Shown: positions 1 to 8,803, counted from the first letter of the stretch. The stretch is DNA of 64,000 bases from Streptomyces sp. GKU 895 (GCA_002027195.1 MWJO01000001.1:149533-213532); one strand, 5' to 3'. Numbers and translations are program-made. The notes: generated from the sequence alone by a model not told the origin.

Positions 1-348
1 GCGTGCAGGTCGGCGGCCGCGACCGCCGTCGCATAGGGGGGTGCGTGGTGTCGTGCGGTGCGGACGCCAGGCATGGCCTGCGCGGACCGGTCGGAAACCA
101 GCGGATTCGCAGACTCTGAAGGCCGACTGGAGCGAACCTGCTGGCAGGAGGCGGTCGTTGAGGGGACGGGCCCTCGGGTTGAGTGCTGCTTCAATGCTTA
201 AGTGATCGAACTGGTGGGCCTACTTGCGGTGTCCTGGCTGACGGCTTGGCTGTTTCGCCGGAAGGTGAAGCAACGTGCAGACAGGGCCGCGCAAGGAAAC
301 GAGATAAAGGTCCCCTGCCTGTTCACCAGGGTGCCGAGTGACGCGTTG
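1..348. other. left-edge stretch without a recognisable gene
   Basis: No reading frame here resembles a known family. One frame running in from the left edge stops at about position 34-36 and could be the last codons of a gene outside the window, but it is too short to judge. No hairpin or ECF-type promoter was seen. Confidence 0.4.
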
Positions 349-702
349 TCAGGAGGGCTGCAGCTCGACGACAACGCGGTAGGTTGCCGGTTCCGAGGTG
401 ATGTGCAGGTCAGGGTCGTCGAACATGCGTTGCAGGGAGGCATGCCACTCGGGATTGCCGGTGGCCTTGTCGAGCGCGGTCCCCGACGTCCACTCCGCGA
501 TGTGGACGAAGCGGGTCTCCGGGCCTTCGGCGAGGGGCCGGTGCAGGCGGGAGCGGAGGAAGCCGGGCTGGGCCGCCATGATCCGGGCGTTCTCCTGGTA
601 CACGTCGGTGAAGTGGTCGGCTTCGTCCGTCGGCACGGTGTAGTTCTTGATGACGGTGACAGGCTCGTCGGTGCTGGTCTTCGATACGAAAGAATGGCTC
701 AT
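349..702 (-). CDS. antibiotic biosynthesis monooxygenase (ABM) domain protein
   Basis: A 117-residue single-domain protein of the ABM dimeric alpha/beta-barrel family, small cytoplasmic enzymes or heme/quinone-related monooxygenases. The conserved pattern is visible: a VIKNYTV first strand, a helix with the AD-x-F-x-x-x-Y-x-x-x-A spacing, an AQPGF turn and a middle strand reading FVHIAEW. I chose the ATG at 702 rather than an in-frame start 102 nt upstream because homology begins near here and AGAAGG lies just before it. A near-consensus ECF promoter (712-738) ends nine bases before this ATG, so the mRNA may be leaderless. The substrate cannot be inferred. Confidence 0.8.
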   Translation of the reverse strand: MSHSFVSKTSTDEPVTVIKNYTVPTDEADHFTDVYQENARIMAAQPGFLRSRLHRPLAEGPETRFVHIAEWTSGTALDKATGNPEWHASLQRMFDDPDLHITSEPATYRVVVELQPS

Positions 703-711
703 GCCCCTTCT

Positions 712-738
712 GACCGACGACGCCTCGCGAGTGTGACC
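712..738 (-). promoter_or_regulatory. ECF41-type promoter (variant) of the ABM gene
   Basis: GGTCACA, 16-nt spacer, GGTC on the minus strand; one mismatch from the TGTCACA consensus of this window. The -10 ends 9 nt before the ATG at 702, the same gap as at the methyltransferase promoter 60666-60692. Confidence 0.5.
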
Positions 739-870
739 GGTCGTCGGGTGCTGATCTGAGCGCTGGGGCGATGGAGGCGTGAGAGCCAGGGTGAGGGCCC
801 TCATGCGGGGTGCCCGACGGCACTTCGCGTGAGGGCCCTGTGAGGGCGGCCAACGGCCTGGACGGCAGGC

Positions 871-2799
871 TCAGCTGCCGTCGTTCTCCCAGTGGTGCAC
901 GGCCGTGGTCGCGGTGACGTCGTTCGCGTAGACCAGGGCGACACGGTGGTTGTACTGGATGGTGTACATCTTCTTGCTTCCGATGACCACGGCTGAGCTG
1001 GAGGGGAAGTAGTCGTCAGTGGCGACGGGCTCTCGCGTGGCCACGTATGCCTGTCCGGTCGGGATGGCGTACATGCTCAGCGGTGCCTGTGTGGAGGCGC
1101 CCAGGCCGGCCGGGTACTCGGCCTTGTCGGGGTAGCTGGAGCCGTAGAGGGACACGGGAGTGGTGCCCGCAGGCCTGATGATCTTGACTCCGTAGCTGGT
1201 ACGGGTGCTGACTCCGCCGGGGTTGTGGAACCACACCTTCGCACCGCTGAACCAGATCGCGGTCCAGTCGTCCTGGACATCGGCGACGACGAACTGTTGC
1301 CCGGCCTGAGCCGTGCTGCCCCAGTCGTTCACCCGATCGGTGCCGGGCGCGGTGCCGTGGATCGCCTGGTCGCCGAAGAGCGGGGCCGTCTCGCTCGGCG
1401 CGGTGTGCAGGTAGACGAAGTTGGTCGGGTGCTGCTGCTCGATGCAGGTGGGCGTCTGGCCGGTCGGGTCGTCGGAGGGGCAGACCTGGAGGGTCTGCAC
1501 GTTGTCCGCGAACGACGGCTTGATCGACACGACGGAGCCGGGCTGCGGCACCTCGGAAACGCCGCTGACCGGGGCGCCGAGCAGACTCATGAAGTGATTC
1601 CAGTCCCAGGCGTAGCCCGGGTCCCAGTGCATGCCGGAGACGAGCGCGGAGTTGGGCCCGGCAACGTTGTCATGACCAACGATGTGCTGCCGGTCCAACG
1701 GGATATCGAAGCGCGCGGCCAGGTACTTCACCAAGTCCGCCGTGGCCTGGTACTGCGCCTCCGAGTACCAGGCGGCGCCGTGCGCGGCGTACCCCTCGTG
1801 CTCGATGCCGATCGAGTGCAAGTTGGTCGAGTAGTTGCCCGCGTGGAAAGCGGTGTCCTTGGTGGGCACCATCTGGGTGACCGCGCCGGCAGAGGACATC
1901 ACGTAGTGGGTCGCGGCGGGGTTCGAGGGATTGGCCAGACCCGTGACGCCGGCGTCGTAGGTGGACTCCAGGTCGTGGATGACGATCGTGTCGATGCGGA
2001 TGCCGTTGGCCGGCCGGTCGGCGACCTGACGGCCGGCCGGCGATCCGGTCACGAAGGTGCAGTCGACGGTCGTGGGACACTCGGTGGCCACCGCCGTCGA
2101 CGAGGTCTTCAGGCGGAGGGAGTGGATCTGCTCTCGGGCAGGGGCGACGGAAGGTCCAGCGGACAGACGTATGCGCTGGCCGTCCTGGGTCGTCGCCGAG
2201 GCGCCGCTGCGGATCGTGCGGAAGACGCGGTCGGCGAAGGAGGCAGCCGCCTGCTCCTGCTTGGCCTGGCTGTACCGGGCCACGGCCCCGTACCACTGGG
2301 AGGGGTCCGCGGGGGTCGCCCCGAGCAGCTCTTTTTCGTACGACGCGAGCAGCGCAGCACCGCCGCGGATGTTCGTGGTGTCGTCCTCGCGCAGGGATTT
2401 GACGGAAAGTCCGGTCAGCTCGGCCGCTTGGCGCAGAGTGTGCAGCGCGGGGTCTGCAGCGAGGGAGTCGAGGTCGGCGCGGCCCGCGGCGCCCGCGTCA
2501 CCGGCCGCCAGCATGGTGGGGGTGACGTCCGTGAGGTTCATCGGTCCGTACCCGCCGTCGGTGCTCGGAAGGGCACCGTGGCCCTCCCAGGCCGACTCCT
2601 GGTGGGAGAGAGCGAGCAGCACGCTCGACGGGATGTCGAACTCTTCGGCAGCGGCCAGCAGCGCCTGTTGGCGAGCGTTCGCAGACGCGCTCGGGTCGTC
2701 GGCGAGTGCGTGGCCGGGCAAGGTGAGCAGGGAGCCTGCGACCAGCGCGCTCACGGCAATGCCGACGGGCACGCCAACGGCCCTCTTTCTTCTGTGCAA
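871..2799 (-). CDS. secreted N-acetylmuramoyl-L-alanine amidase
   Basis: A 642-residue exported peptidoglycan hydrolase that cleaves the bond between muramic acid and the stem peptide. The start is a TTG at 2799 with GAGGAG seven bases upstream. It gives a clean signal peptide (HRRKR, hydrophobic stretch, GHALA cleavage region); the ATGs further upstream have no ribosome site and would bury it. After the signal comes a lysozyme/transglycosylase-like region (about residues 25-180), then an Amidase_2/PGRP zinc domain (about 270-400) with the VIHD strand, a GIEHEG motif and a second metal histidine in HWDPGYAW. The remaining ~230 residues are SH3-like/cell-wall-binding in appearance. It stands alone, and no ECF-type promoter is upstream. 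Confidence 0.85.
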   Translation of the reverse strand: MHRRKRAVGVPVGIAVSALVAGSLLTLPGHALADDPSASANARQQALLAAAEEFDIPSSVLLALSHQESAWEGHGALPSTDGGYGPMNLTDVTPTMLAAGDAGAAGRADLDSLAADPALHTLRQAAELTGLSVKSLREDDTTNIRGGAALLASYEKELLGATPADPSQWYGAVARYSQAKQEQAAASFADRVFRTIRSGASATTQDGQRIRLSAGPSVAPAREQIHSLRLKTSSTAVATECPTTVDCTFVTGSPAGRQVADRPANGIRIDTIVIHDLESTYDAGVTGLANPSNPAATHYVMSSAGAVTQMVPTKDTAFHAGNYSTNLHSIGIEHEGYAAHGAAWYSEAQYQATADLVKYLAARFDIPLDRQHIVGHDNVAGPNSALVSGMHWDPGYAWDWNHFMSLLGAPVSGVSEVPQPGSVVSIKPSFADNVQTLQVCPSDDPTGQTPTCIEQQHPTNFVYLHTAPSETAPLFGDQAIHGTAPGTDRVNDWGSTAQAGQQFVVADVQDDWTAIWFSGAKVWFHNPGGVSTRTSYGVKIIRPAGTTPVSLYGSSYPDKAEYPAGLGASTQAPLSMYAIPTGQAYVATREPVATDDYFPSSSAVVIGSKKMYTIQYNHRVALVYANDVTATTAVHHWENDGS

Positions 2800-2883
2800 G
2801 GTGATGCTCCTCAGAGGAAGAAACATGCGCATCAAGGTGCGCTGGCGGCATGTGCCGCTCATGGGGGAGGCCCGGGGCGACAA

Positions 2884-3319
2884 CTCGATGCGCGGATGAC
2901 TATAGGGCCATGCTCGTTGCAGTGGCCACGGAAAGAGTAGCTGTTTTCCGTCACACGTGTGTTGCGGCGAGACTGAACGGAAAGGGCATAACAGCCCGTT
3001 CCGAAGGGCGAGTTGCCGAAAAGTTCAGGGAGAGGGGGCAACCGCGAAGGCGAAGGCCAGGCGTGAACTGGGGCATCAGGGGAGGAGCGCACCCTGGAGC
3101 GGGCCGTGCGATTCAAAGGCAGTGTGGATTGCTATACACTCTTCACAGTGACTCCGACACCGTGTGACACGCTTGGTTACCGGTATGGGAGCCGCTCGCC
3201 CACCCGCGGGCCGTCCGCCAGCGGGTGCGTGCCTCGGGCGCCTGTTCGATCCCCCGCGGGCAGGTGCCCGAGGCACTTTGTGGCTTTCAGAGCACGGAGC
3301 CGAGAGGGTTCCGATCGGG
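2884..3319. other. intergenic region with a strong hairpin, no gene
   Basis: Between two minus-strand genes. It holds a 16-bp hairpin (3229-3276) and a GTGTGACAC sequence near 3163-3171. The latter has no -10 at the right distance. Small reading frames here look like GC-rich noise. Confidence 0.5.
3229..3276 (-). terminator. hairpin terminator downstream of the coiled-coil/wHTH gene
   Basis: Inverted repeat with arms 3229-3244 and 3261-3276, 16 bp with one imperfect pair and a 16-nt loop. It lies about 45 bp beyond the stop of the minus-strand gene ending at 3320. Confidence 0.6.
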
Positions 3320-3871
3320 TCAGGACTTCTGGGCGCGGTAGAGACCGCGGCCGGCTCGGCGTAGGCGGGAGGTGCCGACCAGACGGTCGAGCGTGCTGCG
3401 CACCGCATTGATGCTTCCGGAGTCGGTGTCGCGGCCTAGCGCCGCGGCCACGTCGCGGGCGCGGACCTCAGCGTCGCCGACGCCTGCGAAGTACTCCAGG
3501 ATCTGTTCGGTGAGCGCCCCGTAGCTGCGCGATTCCTCGGCCTCCGCAGGCGAGGAGGCTGCCGGCCTGCCTTTCTGCGGGGGCCTGGTCTGTCGCGGCG
3601 CGGACTGCTCCTGCGGCGTGCGGGCAGTGGACGCGACGACCGGAACGTCGGCCTTCGCCTGCTCGGGCTGCTCCGCGGCGCGGCGGCCGGATGGCTCGCC
3701 CATGAGGACGGTCAGGGCGCTCAGCGCGCGCTGCACGGAGTCAAGGTGGGCGGCCACGGCGGCCAGCTCCCTCTCCAGTGCCTGCTTCTGAATCTCCAGG
3801 CGGGCGAGGTCCTCCTGGAGGCTCTCCGCAGTGACCTCAATCTCATGCGCCGTGCGAGTTGCCGAGACCAT
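3320..3871 (-). CDS. coiled-coil plus winged-helix protein of unknown function
   Basis: 183 residues. The first ~55 residues are a heptad-rich coiled coil (ESLQEDLARLEIQ... region). A proline/glutamine-rich linker follows to about residue 112. The last ~70 residues form a winged-helix-like module with ARDVAAALG, a helix ending in RSTLDRLV, and a basic wing (RRAGRGLY). This resembles small actinobacterial DNA-binding proteins, but I do not recognise a named family. The ATG at 3871 has AGAGGA five bases upstream. A decayed paralogue lies at 58124-58666. Two GTGATCAC palindromes lie 160-210 bp upstream. Confidence 0.65.
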   Translation of the reverse strand: MVSATRTAHEIEVTAESLQEDLARLEIQKQALERELAAVAAHLDSVQRALSALTVLMGEPSGRRAAEQPEQAKADVPVVASTARTPQEQSAPRQTRPPQKGRPAASSPAEAEESRSYGALTEQILEYFAGVGDAEVRARDVAAALGRDTDSGSINAVRSTLDRLVGTSRLRRAGRGLYRAQKS

Positions 3872-4238
3872 GTCTTCCTCTCATCCTCAACCCTCCGTGC
3901 CGCGCCTCGCTGAAGTCAGCTGCGGTACCGCTCGGCTCGGACCCGGGATGTGTGGGTGCATCGTATGTCACAGCGTACGAGGTTTGGACCTGGAAGATGC
4001 AAGATGGCGATGCGAGGTGCTATCGCGCAAGGTGATCACCACTGTCCGTGGGAGTGTGGCCGGGTGCCGGCGAAAGTGATCACGAAGGTGGCGCAGTCGA
4101 GGCCTCGGTCCTGGCTGCGGGTGCCGATATCTTCAAGAGCTTCTTGAAGGATGCGGATCCGCGTCCCGAGCACGACCCCGTCCGCAGCCAGTCAGACACC
4201 GGCGGCACGCAAATCGAAGTCCCGGCCCGCGTTGTCCT
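3872..4238. other. intergenic region with paired GTGATCAC palindromes
   Basis: No gene recognised. GTGATCAC occurs at 4032-4039 and again at 4076-4083, exactly 44 bp apart (about four helical turns), which suggests a dimer-of-dimers operator. A TCGTA/TACGA inverted repeat surrounds a TGTCACA near 3964, but that TGTCACA has no GTC at the 16-nt spacing. Confidence 0.4.
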
Positions 4239-5105
4239 TTATTTCTCGCGCGTGGCTGCCCGGTTCCACTGGCGGAGCTTGTCAGGGTTGAGGACAGCCC
4301 AGATCTGCACGACGCGGTCGCCCGCAACGTCCAGGCTGATGACCGCGGCGACCTCTTCGCCGTAGCGCACCACTATGCCAGTGCGGCCGTTGACGGACTG
4401 GCAGTGCAATGTGGTGCGAGGCCGGCCGACCAGGAGGCCCAGCAGGCTGCGGGTGACGCGCCGTGCGCCGTGGACGGGCCGGGGCAGGGTTCTGACCTTG
4501 CCGCCTCCGTCAAAGAACACCGTGGCGTCCGGTGCCAGTAGGGCCGTCAGACGGGCAGGGTTCTCCGCCACGCAAGCCTGTCGAACCGCTCGCACCACAC
4601 GGTCGTGCTGCTGTGGTGTCGTGGGGTGCGCCCACCTGGTCCGAAGGCTGTGCCGGGCCCGGGCGGCGAGTTCGCCGCATTCCTGTTCCGTCTGTCCGAC
4701 GATGGCGGCGACCGTCTCCGGAGGCATCCCGAACGCGTCGTTGAGGACGAATGCGGCCCGCTCGGCCGGTGACAGCGTGTCCAGCGCTTCGAGGAGAGCC
4801 TGGCTCACCTCTTCGTCCAGGTCCTCAGGCAGCACCGCGCCGACCGGGCCCGGGTGTGACCGCCCGGTTGGCGCCAAGCGCTCCAGACAAATGACGCCGA
4901 GGGTCGTCACCAGCCAGGACCGGGGCTCGGCGACGCTGTCCCTGTGGTCGTCGGACAGGCCGTACCAGCGCCGGTAGGCCTCCGCCACGACGTCGTCGGC
5001 GTCCTGGCTCCGGCCCAGCATCCAGTAGGCCACATTGAGCAGTCGGCGTCGCTCGTCGACCAGCTCCGCGAGCGGCACCGTCTCGTCGTCCTGTACCCGG
5101 TCCAT
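4239..5105 (-). CDS. ECF RNA polymerase sigma factor with SnoaL-like C-terminal domain (ECF41-like)
   Basis: 288 residues. The sigma region 2 helix reads DADDVVAEAYRRWYG (about residues 36-50). Region 4 (about 115-165) has the LSPAERAAFVLNDAFGMP signature. A SnoaL-like domain follows (about 175-285) with DGGGK and a NPDKL box close to the C-terminus, both hallmarks of the ECF41 fused regulatory domain. In characterised ECF41 proteins this domain replaces a separate anti-sigma factor. The gene has its own motif copy (5232-5258), so it is probably autoregulated. The leader is about 115 nt. It lacks the WLPEP linker seen in the sigma factors at 31034 and 35516 and is closest to the degenerate protein at 30358. 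Confidence 0.85.
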   Translation of the reverse strand: MDRVQDDETVPLAELVDERRRLLNVAYWMLGRSQDADDVVAEAYRRWYGLSDDHRDSVAEPRSWLVTTLGVICLERLAPTGRSHPGPVGAVLPEDLDEEVSQALLEALDTLSPAERAAFVLNDAFGMPPETVAAIVGQTEQECGELAARARHSLRTRWAHPTTPQQHDRVVRAVRQACVAENPARLTALLAPDATVFFDGGGKVRTLPRPVHGARRVTRSLLGLLVGRPRTTLHCQSVNGRTGIVVRYGEEVAAVISLDVAGDRVVQIWAVLNPDKLRQWNRAATREK

Positions 5106-5231
5106 CTGGCATCACCCTTTCGCACAGCACCCGACAAGGCGGTGCCACCCCTGAGTCCGGCCGGCGTCCGCCGAGGCCCCCTGGAATAGGGCAGTCCGCT
5201 TTCATCGGGCGGGTCCAACCGGTGCACTGCT

Positions 5232-5258
5232 GACCGGACAGGAACATATTGTGTGACA
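5232..5258 (-). promoter_or_regulatory. ECF41-type promoter of the ECF gene 4239-5105
   Basis: TGTCACA, 16-nt spacer, GGTC on the minus strand, upstream of a sigma gene of the class expected to read it. Confidence 0.75.
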
Positions 5259-5315
5259 CGGTTTCCCGGGCAGTAACCTGCGGCCCGCGTGCCGCAGTCA
5301 GCTTCGCGGCGGTCG

Positions 5316-6548
5316 TCAGGGCAGAAGACTGGCCAAAGGGGTCTGCGGATCGGACAGGGCCACGTCCGCCACGGAGACGCCGGACTCGACGAGGGCGCGG
5401 ACGGAGTCGATGACGTTCCACACGTTCACACTCATGCCCGCCAGGACCCGGTCCCCGGACAACCAGAAGGCGACGAACCGCCGCTCGGCCAGGTTCCCGC
5501 GGAAGACGACGCGGTCGTAGCCGCCGGGCTCGGTGTATCCCGTGTACTCCATCCCGAGGTCGTACTGGTCGGTGTAGAAGTACGGCAGCCGGTTGTAAGC
5601 CGCCTCGCTGCCGAGCATGGCCTGCGCCGCCGTGCGGGGCTGGTGCAGGGCGTTGGCCCAGTGCTCCACACGCAGATGCCGGCCGAGCCGAGGATGGTAG
5701 GCGTTGGCCACGTCCCCTGCGGCGTGCACGTCCGGGGCCGAGGTGCGCAGACGCTCGTCGGTGACGATGCCGTTGCGCACCTCCAGTCCGGCTGCCTCTG
5801 CGAGCCGGACGTTGGGGGTGATCCCGATGCCCACCACCACAGCGTCGGCGGGCAGCCGGGTTCCGTCGGCGAGTTGGACGCCGTCGGCGCGGGTGCCGTC
5901 ACCGGTGATGCGCTCGACGGCGGCGTGGGGCCGCAGGACGACCCCATGGTCCCGGTGCAGGGCGGCGAAGACCTCGGCCGCCTCCCGGCCGAGCACCTTC
6001 AGCAACGGCAGCTCGGAGTGCTCCAGGACGGTCACCAACGCCCCGGCCGTCCGGGCTGCCGCAGCGGTCTCCAGACCGATCCAGCCGCCCCCGACGACCA
6101 CGATCCGGGCGCCGGGAGTAAAAGCGGCCTTGAGCCGCTCGCTGTCCCCAACGCGGCGCAGATACAGCACGTTGTCCAGGTCCGCGCCAGGAACAGTCAG
6201 TCGGCGGGGGGACGATCCGGTCGCCAGGAGCAGCTTGGTGTAGGACATCCGGCGCCCGCCGGTGATCTCGACCTGGCGGGCGTGTGCGTCGACGGCCGTG
6301 ACGCGCGTTCCGGTCATGAGGTCGACGTCGTGTTCGCGGTACCAGTTCTCGGAATGCACGAAGATGGACTCGCGGTCCTCCTTGCCGAGCAGGTACCCCT
6401 TGGACAGCGGCGGTCGGATGTAGGGGCGCTCCGCCTCGTCACCGACGACGACGAGCGGGCCGTCGTAGCCCTGTTGCCGGAGTTCCTCGGCGGCCTTGCC
6501 TGCGGCGAGGCCGCCGCCGACGATCACGAACCCGTTTTCTCGCGACAT
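5316..6548 (-). CDS. FAD-dependent NAD(P)H ferredoxin/rubredoxin reductase-like oxidoreductase
   Basis: 410 residues of the ferredoxin reductase family that feeds electrons to monooxygenase ferredoxins. The FAD-binding motif sits at the start (IVGGGLAAGKAAEELR), the NAD(P)H dinucleotide motif in the middle (VVVGGGWIGLETA), and a third FAD contact in VHAAGDVA. The last ~90 residues match the reductase C-terminal domain. I start at the ATG 6548; a longer form adds ten unlikely residues. A perfect ECF promoter lies about 50 bp upstream. A ferredoxin with its own motif copy is encoded at 35063, a possible though unlinked partner. Confidence 0.85.
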   Translation of the reverse strand: MSRENGFVIVGGGLAAGKAAEELRQQGYDGPLVVVGDEAERPYIRPPLSKGYLLGKEDRESIFVHSENWYREHDVDLMTGTRVTAVDAHARQVEITGGRRMSYTKLLLATGSSPRRLTVPGADLDNVLYLRRVGDSERLKAAFTPGARIVVVGGGWIGLETAAAARTAGALVTVLEHSELPLLKVLGREAAEVFAALHRDHGVVLRPHAAVERITGDGTRADGVQLADGTRLPADAVVVGIGITPNVRLAEAAGLEVRNGIVTDERLRTSAPDVHAAGDVANAYHPRLGRHLRVEHWANALHQPRTAAQAMLGSEAAYNRLPYFYTDQYDLGMEYTGYTEPGGYDRVVFRGNLAERRFVAFWLSGDRVLAGMSVNVWNVIDSVRALVESGVSVADVALSDPQTPLASLLP

Positions 6549-6599
6549 GATGTTCCCGTCTCTGCGCGCACCGGACACTGGTGTGCCCTGGTGCGGAGA

Positions 6600-6626
6600 G
6601 ACCGTGACAACCCGCAGGTTGTGACA
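6600..6626 (-). promoter_or_regulatory. ECF41-type promoter of the ferredoxin reductase gene
   Basis: TGTCACA-N16-GGTC on the minus strand; the predicted leader is about 42 nt. Confidence 0.75.
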
Positions 6627-6754
6627 CCGGCCCGCCCCGTGGAGGGAACGTGCGGGGCTGCGAAGGCAGGGCGGGGAGTGCGACGAGGGCGCGAAGGGCG
6701 TCCGTGGCCGAGGCGGCCCGCAGATCCGCGCCTCTCGTCGCTTGGCCGTGCGGG

Positions 6755-7489
6755 CTAGCGTCCGGTGGCCTGCGCCCAGTGCGCCGTGAGGGCGGCGGCC
6801 ACCTCCGCGGGCCGCTCCAGCACTGTCCAGTGGTTGCAGTCGAGATGGAGGACGCGAGTGGCGCGCAGGGCGGCGCCGAGTTCGTCGCCGAACTCGATCT
6901 GGCAGGCCGGGTCGCGCTCACCCCAGAACACCAGTGCGGGTGCGGTGACGTCAGACAGGGCCGGCTCCCACTCCGTCCCCATGGTCACGGCGGACCGGTA
7001 CAGCCGCAGGATGCTGTCCTTCATCGTGTCGTCCAGGTGCCGGACCATCTCCGCCACCGGTACGGCGGGCGCGTCAAAGCCGTTCACCAGCTCCTTCGCG
7101 AAGGACTCAGGGTGCAGCTCGGCCATGAACCGCTCGCCGGCGACGGGGTCCTGCCAGGTCTCGGCCAGCGGGTGCCAGACGTAGCGGGAACTGACGGGTC
7201 CGTTGCCGCCGGCCCAGGTTCGTACCAGGTCGGGGCGGAGGGAGGCGACGCGGGCGGTGAGGATGCAGCCCCAGTCGTGACCGACCAGGTCCACGGGCTC
7301 GCCGACCCGCTCCAGGCGTTCGACGAGCCAGTCCACGTACTCCTCCTTGCTGGAGCCGAAGCCGGTGGGGCGTGGGGTGCCGAATCCGGGCAGGTCCCAG
7401 GCCTCGACGTCGGAGCGGGTCAGGTGTCTGCGAACGCCGTCCCACACGCGGTGGGTGTCGGGAACGCCGTGGATGAGGATGGCGGGCAT
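6755..7489 (-). CDS. alpha/beta hydrolase
   Basis: 244 residues with the oxyanion HGVPD loop at the N-terminus, an aspartate nucleophile elbow (GHDWG, about residue 90) and a distal histidine (CNHWT). The Asp nucleophile places it with epoxide hydrolases/haloalkane dehalogenases rather than serine esterases. The ATG at 7489 is preceded by AAGGGATG. It has no ECF-type promoter; instead a palindrome (7601-7617) precedes it, suggesting repressor control. Confidence 0.75.
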   Translation of the reverse strand: MPAILIHGVPDTHRVWDGVRRHLTRSDVEAWDLPGFGTPRPTGFGSSKEEYVDWLVERLERVGEPVDLVGHDWGCILTARVASLRPDLVRTWAGGNGPVSSRYVWHPLAETWQDPVAGERFMAELHPESFAKELVNGFDAPAVPVAEMVRHLDDTMKDSILRLYRSAVTMGTEWEPALSDVTAPALVFWGERDPACQIEFGDELGAALRATRVLHLDCNHWTVLERPAEVAAALTAHWAQATGR

Positions 7490-7600
7490 GGGCGGTACAT
7501 CCCTTGAGGTAGGGGCCGCGGCGGGGATCCGGGGAGGCTGTGCGGCCGCGGCGGGCCGGAACGACGAGCATCATGTGCTGCGCCGGATGCATCTAACATA

Positions 7601-7617
7601 GTGGCACACAGTGTCAC
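7601..7617. promoter_or_regulatory. palindromic operator-like site upstream of hydrolase 6755-7489
   Basis: GTGGCACACAGTGTCAC is a near-perfect inverted repeat. TATGTT, a possible minus-strand -10, lies just inside it. The shape fits a TetR/GntR-type operator. Confidence 0.35.
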
Positions 7618-7887
7618 TGGTGTTCGCCGTGAGACCGGGGGAGGACAGCCAGCAGGGGGAGATCCCACGCCAGGGGCCCGTGCTGTCGCTCCAGGGCCCG
7701 TATTTCCGTCACAGGTGAGGCGCCGGACCTAGTGAGTGGGATACGCACGTGCCCTCGTCCCGTCCGCCTGCCCATTCGACGATCGCGCACCGCCGCGCAC
7801 GCGCGAGAACGGCGGCCGTGTCAGCCTGCTGATGCGTATCGTCCACCCGCTGCCCACCCAGACACTCGGGCGGCACGAGGACGGCTT

Positions 7888-8016
7888 GCCTACGGTGCCG
7901 AGGTTTTCTGGATGTGGCCGGTTTCCCAAGACGACATCGTCGCGGAGCTGGCCGGGCACGGCTTCGCCCCGGTGCCCGACGCGGGCAGTCCCGCGGTGCT
8001 GACCGTACAGCGCGCC
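7888..8016 (+). pseudogene. C-terminal relic of a SAM-dependent methyltransferase
   Basis: About 43 codons translate to a segment with EVFWMWP followed by a helix ending in LAGHGFAPVP and a VLTVQRA strand. This aligns with the C-terminus of the methyltransferase at 59892-60656 (TETFWMWP, ELAAHGFAQLP, LLAVTLPGR). Nothing of the SAM-binding half was found upstream in any frame. It is therefore the tail of a deleted paralogue, lying directly upstream of the YceI promoter. Confidence 0.6.
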
Positions 8017-8083
8017 TGGCAGCGACCCGTTGACGCGTCGGCACCCTCTGACATGCCAAACGCCGTTCCGGCGGCGGGCTCGG

Positions 8084-8110
8084 TGTCACAGGCGCGGGTC
8101 CTCACCTGTC
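8084..8110 (+). promoter_or_regulatory. ECF41-type promoter of the YceI/ferritin-like operon
   Basis: TGTCACA-N16-TGTC. The predicted leader to the ATG at 8231 is about 110 nt. Confidence 0.7.
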
Positions 8111-8230
8111 TGTCCTTCTGCGGACCTCGCCCGGCCTTCCCCGGCCGTGGTCCGCTCCACCACCCGGCAGGCACACGGCGACGGCTCGCAGCGACTGATC
8201 GTCGTGACCAGCGACCGCAAGGATCCCCCT

Positions 8231-8803
8231 ATGTCGACCGTCGTCCCGTACGCAGCGCTGACCGGTGTCTACACCATCGACCCGGCGCGCAGCACCATCG
8301 GCTTCTCCGTCCGGCACGCCATGATCGCGAACGTGCACGGGCGGTTCGGCGTGTTCGAGGGGCTGGTCCAGCTGGACGGGTACCAACCCAGCCGCTCCGA
8401 GGCCTACTTGAGCGTCCAGACCGGCAGTATCGACACCAGCAGCCCTGACCGGGACACCCGTCTCGCGGGTGCTGACTTCCTCGACGCCGCCACCTATCCG
8501 CTGATGGTCTTCCGCTCCGCGGGCCTCGCCGATCGCGGAGACGGCCAGTTCCGTCTGACGGGACACCTCAGGATCAAAGACGTCGAACTCCCTCTCCACA
8601 TCCACCTCGCCTTCGACGGGGCCACGCAGGACGAGAGCGGAGACCACCGAGTCGGCTTCTCCGGCACCGCCCTGGTGCGCCGCTCCGACTGGGGGCTCGG
8701 CTGGAACACGCCCGCCGAAACCGGCGGTGTCCTCATCAGCGACAAGGTCAGGCTCAGCTTCGACATCTCTGCTGTCCGTCTCTCCCGCGCGGATGCCGCA
8801 TGA
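8231..8803 (+). CDS. YceI family lipocalin-like protein
   Basis: 190 residues, no signal peptide. It matches the YceI family, beta-barrel proteins that bind polyisoprenoid/amphiphilic ligands. Visible signatures are the opening GVYTIDPARSTIGFSVRHAMI segment, a central SIDTSSPDRDTRL turn, the HLRIKDVELPL strand and a final GVLISDKVRLSFDI strand. The ATG at 8231 has AAGGA seven bases upstream. It appears to be the first gene of a two-gene unit with the ferritin-like protein 120 bp downstream. Confidence 0.85.
   Translation: MSTVVPYAALTGVYTIDPARSTIGFSVRHAMIANVHGRFGVFEGLVQLDGYQPSRSEAYLSVQTGSIDTSSPDRDTRLAGADFLDAATYPLMVFRSAGLADRGDGQFRLTGHLRIKDVELPLHIHLAFDGATQDESGDHRVGFSGTALVRRSDWGLGWNTPAETGGVLISDKVRLSFDISAVRLSRADAA

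Larger units (their letters stand above)
7490..8083. other. gene-poor region holding a methyltransferase relic and an operator
   Basis: Apart from the operator at 7601-7617 and the relic at 7888-8016 nothing coding is recognised. A CGTCACA near 7710 has no GTC at the 16-nt spacing. Confidence 0.4.

Noticed and set aside
202..759. 185-codon plus-strand frame over the ABM gene
   Set aside because: Antisense shadow; the minus strand has a recognised ABM fold.
1225..2940. 571-codon open frame on the plus strand
   Set aside because: Antisense shadow of the amidase gene caused by high GC; no domain signatures.
3964..3975. TGTCACA on the plus strand
   Set aside because: No GTC at the 16-nt spacing and no plus-strand gene downstream.
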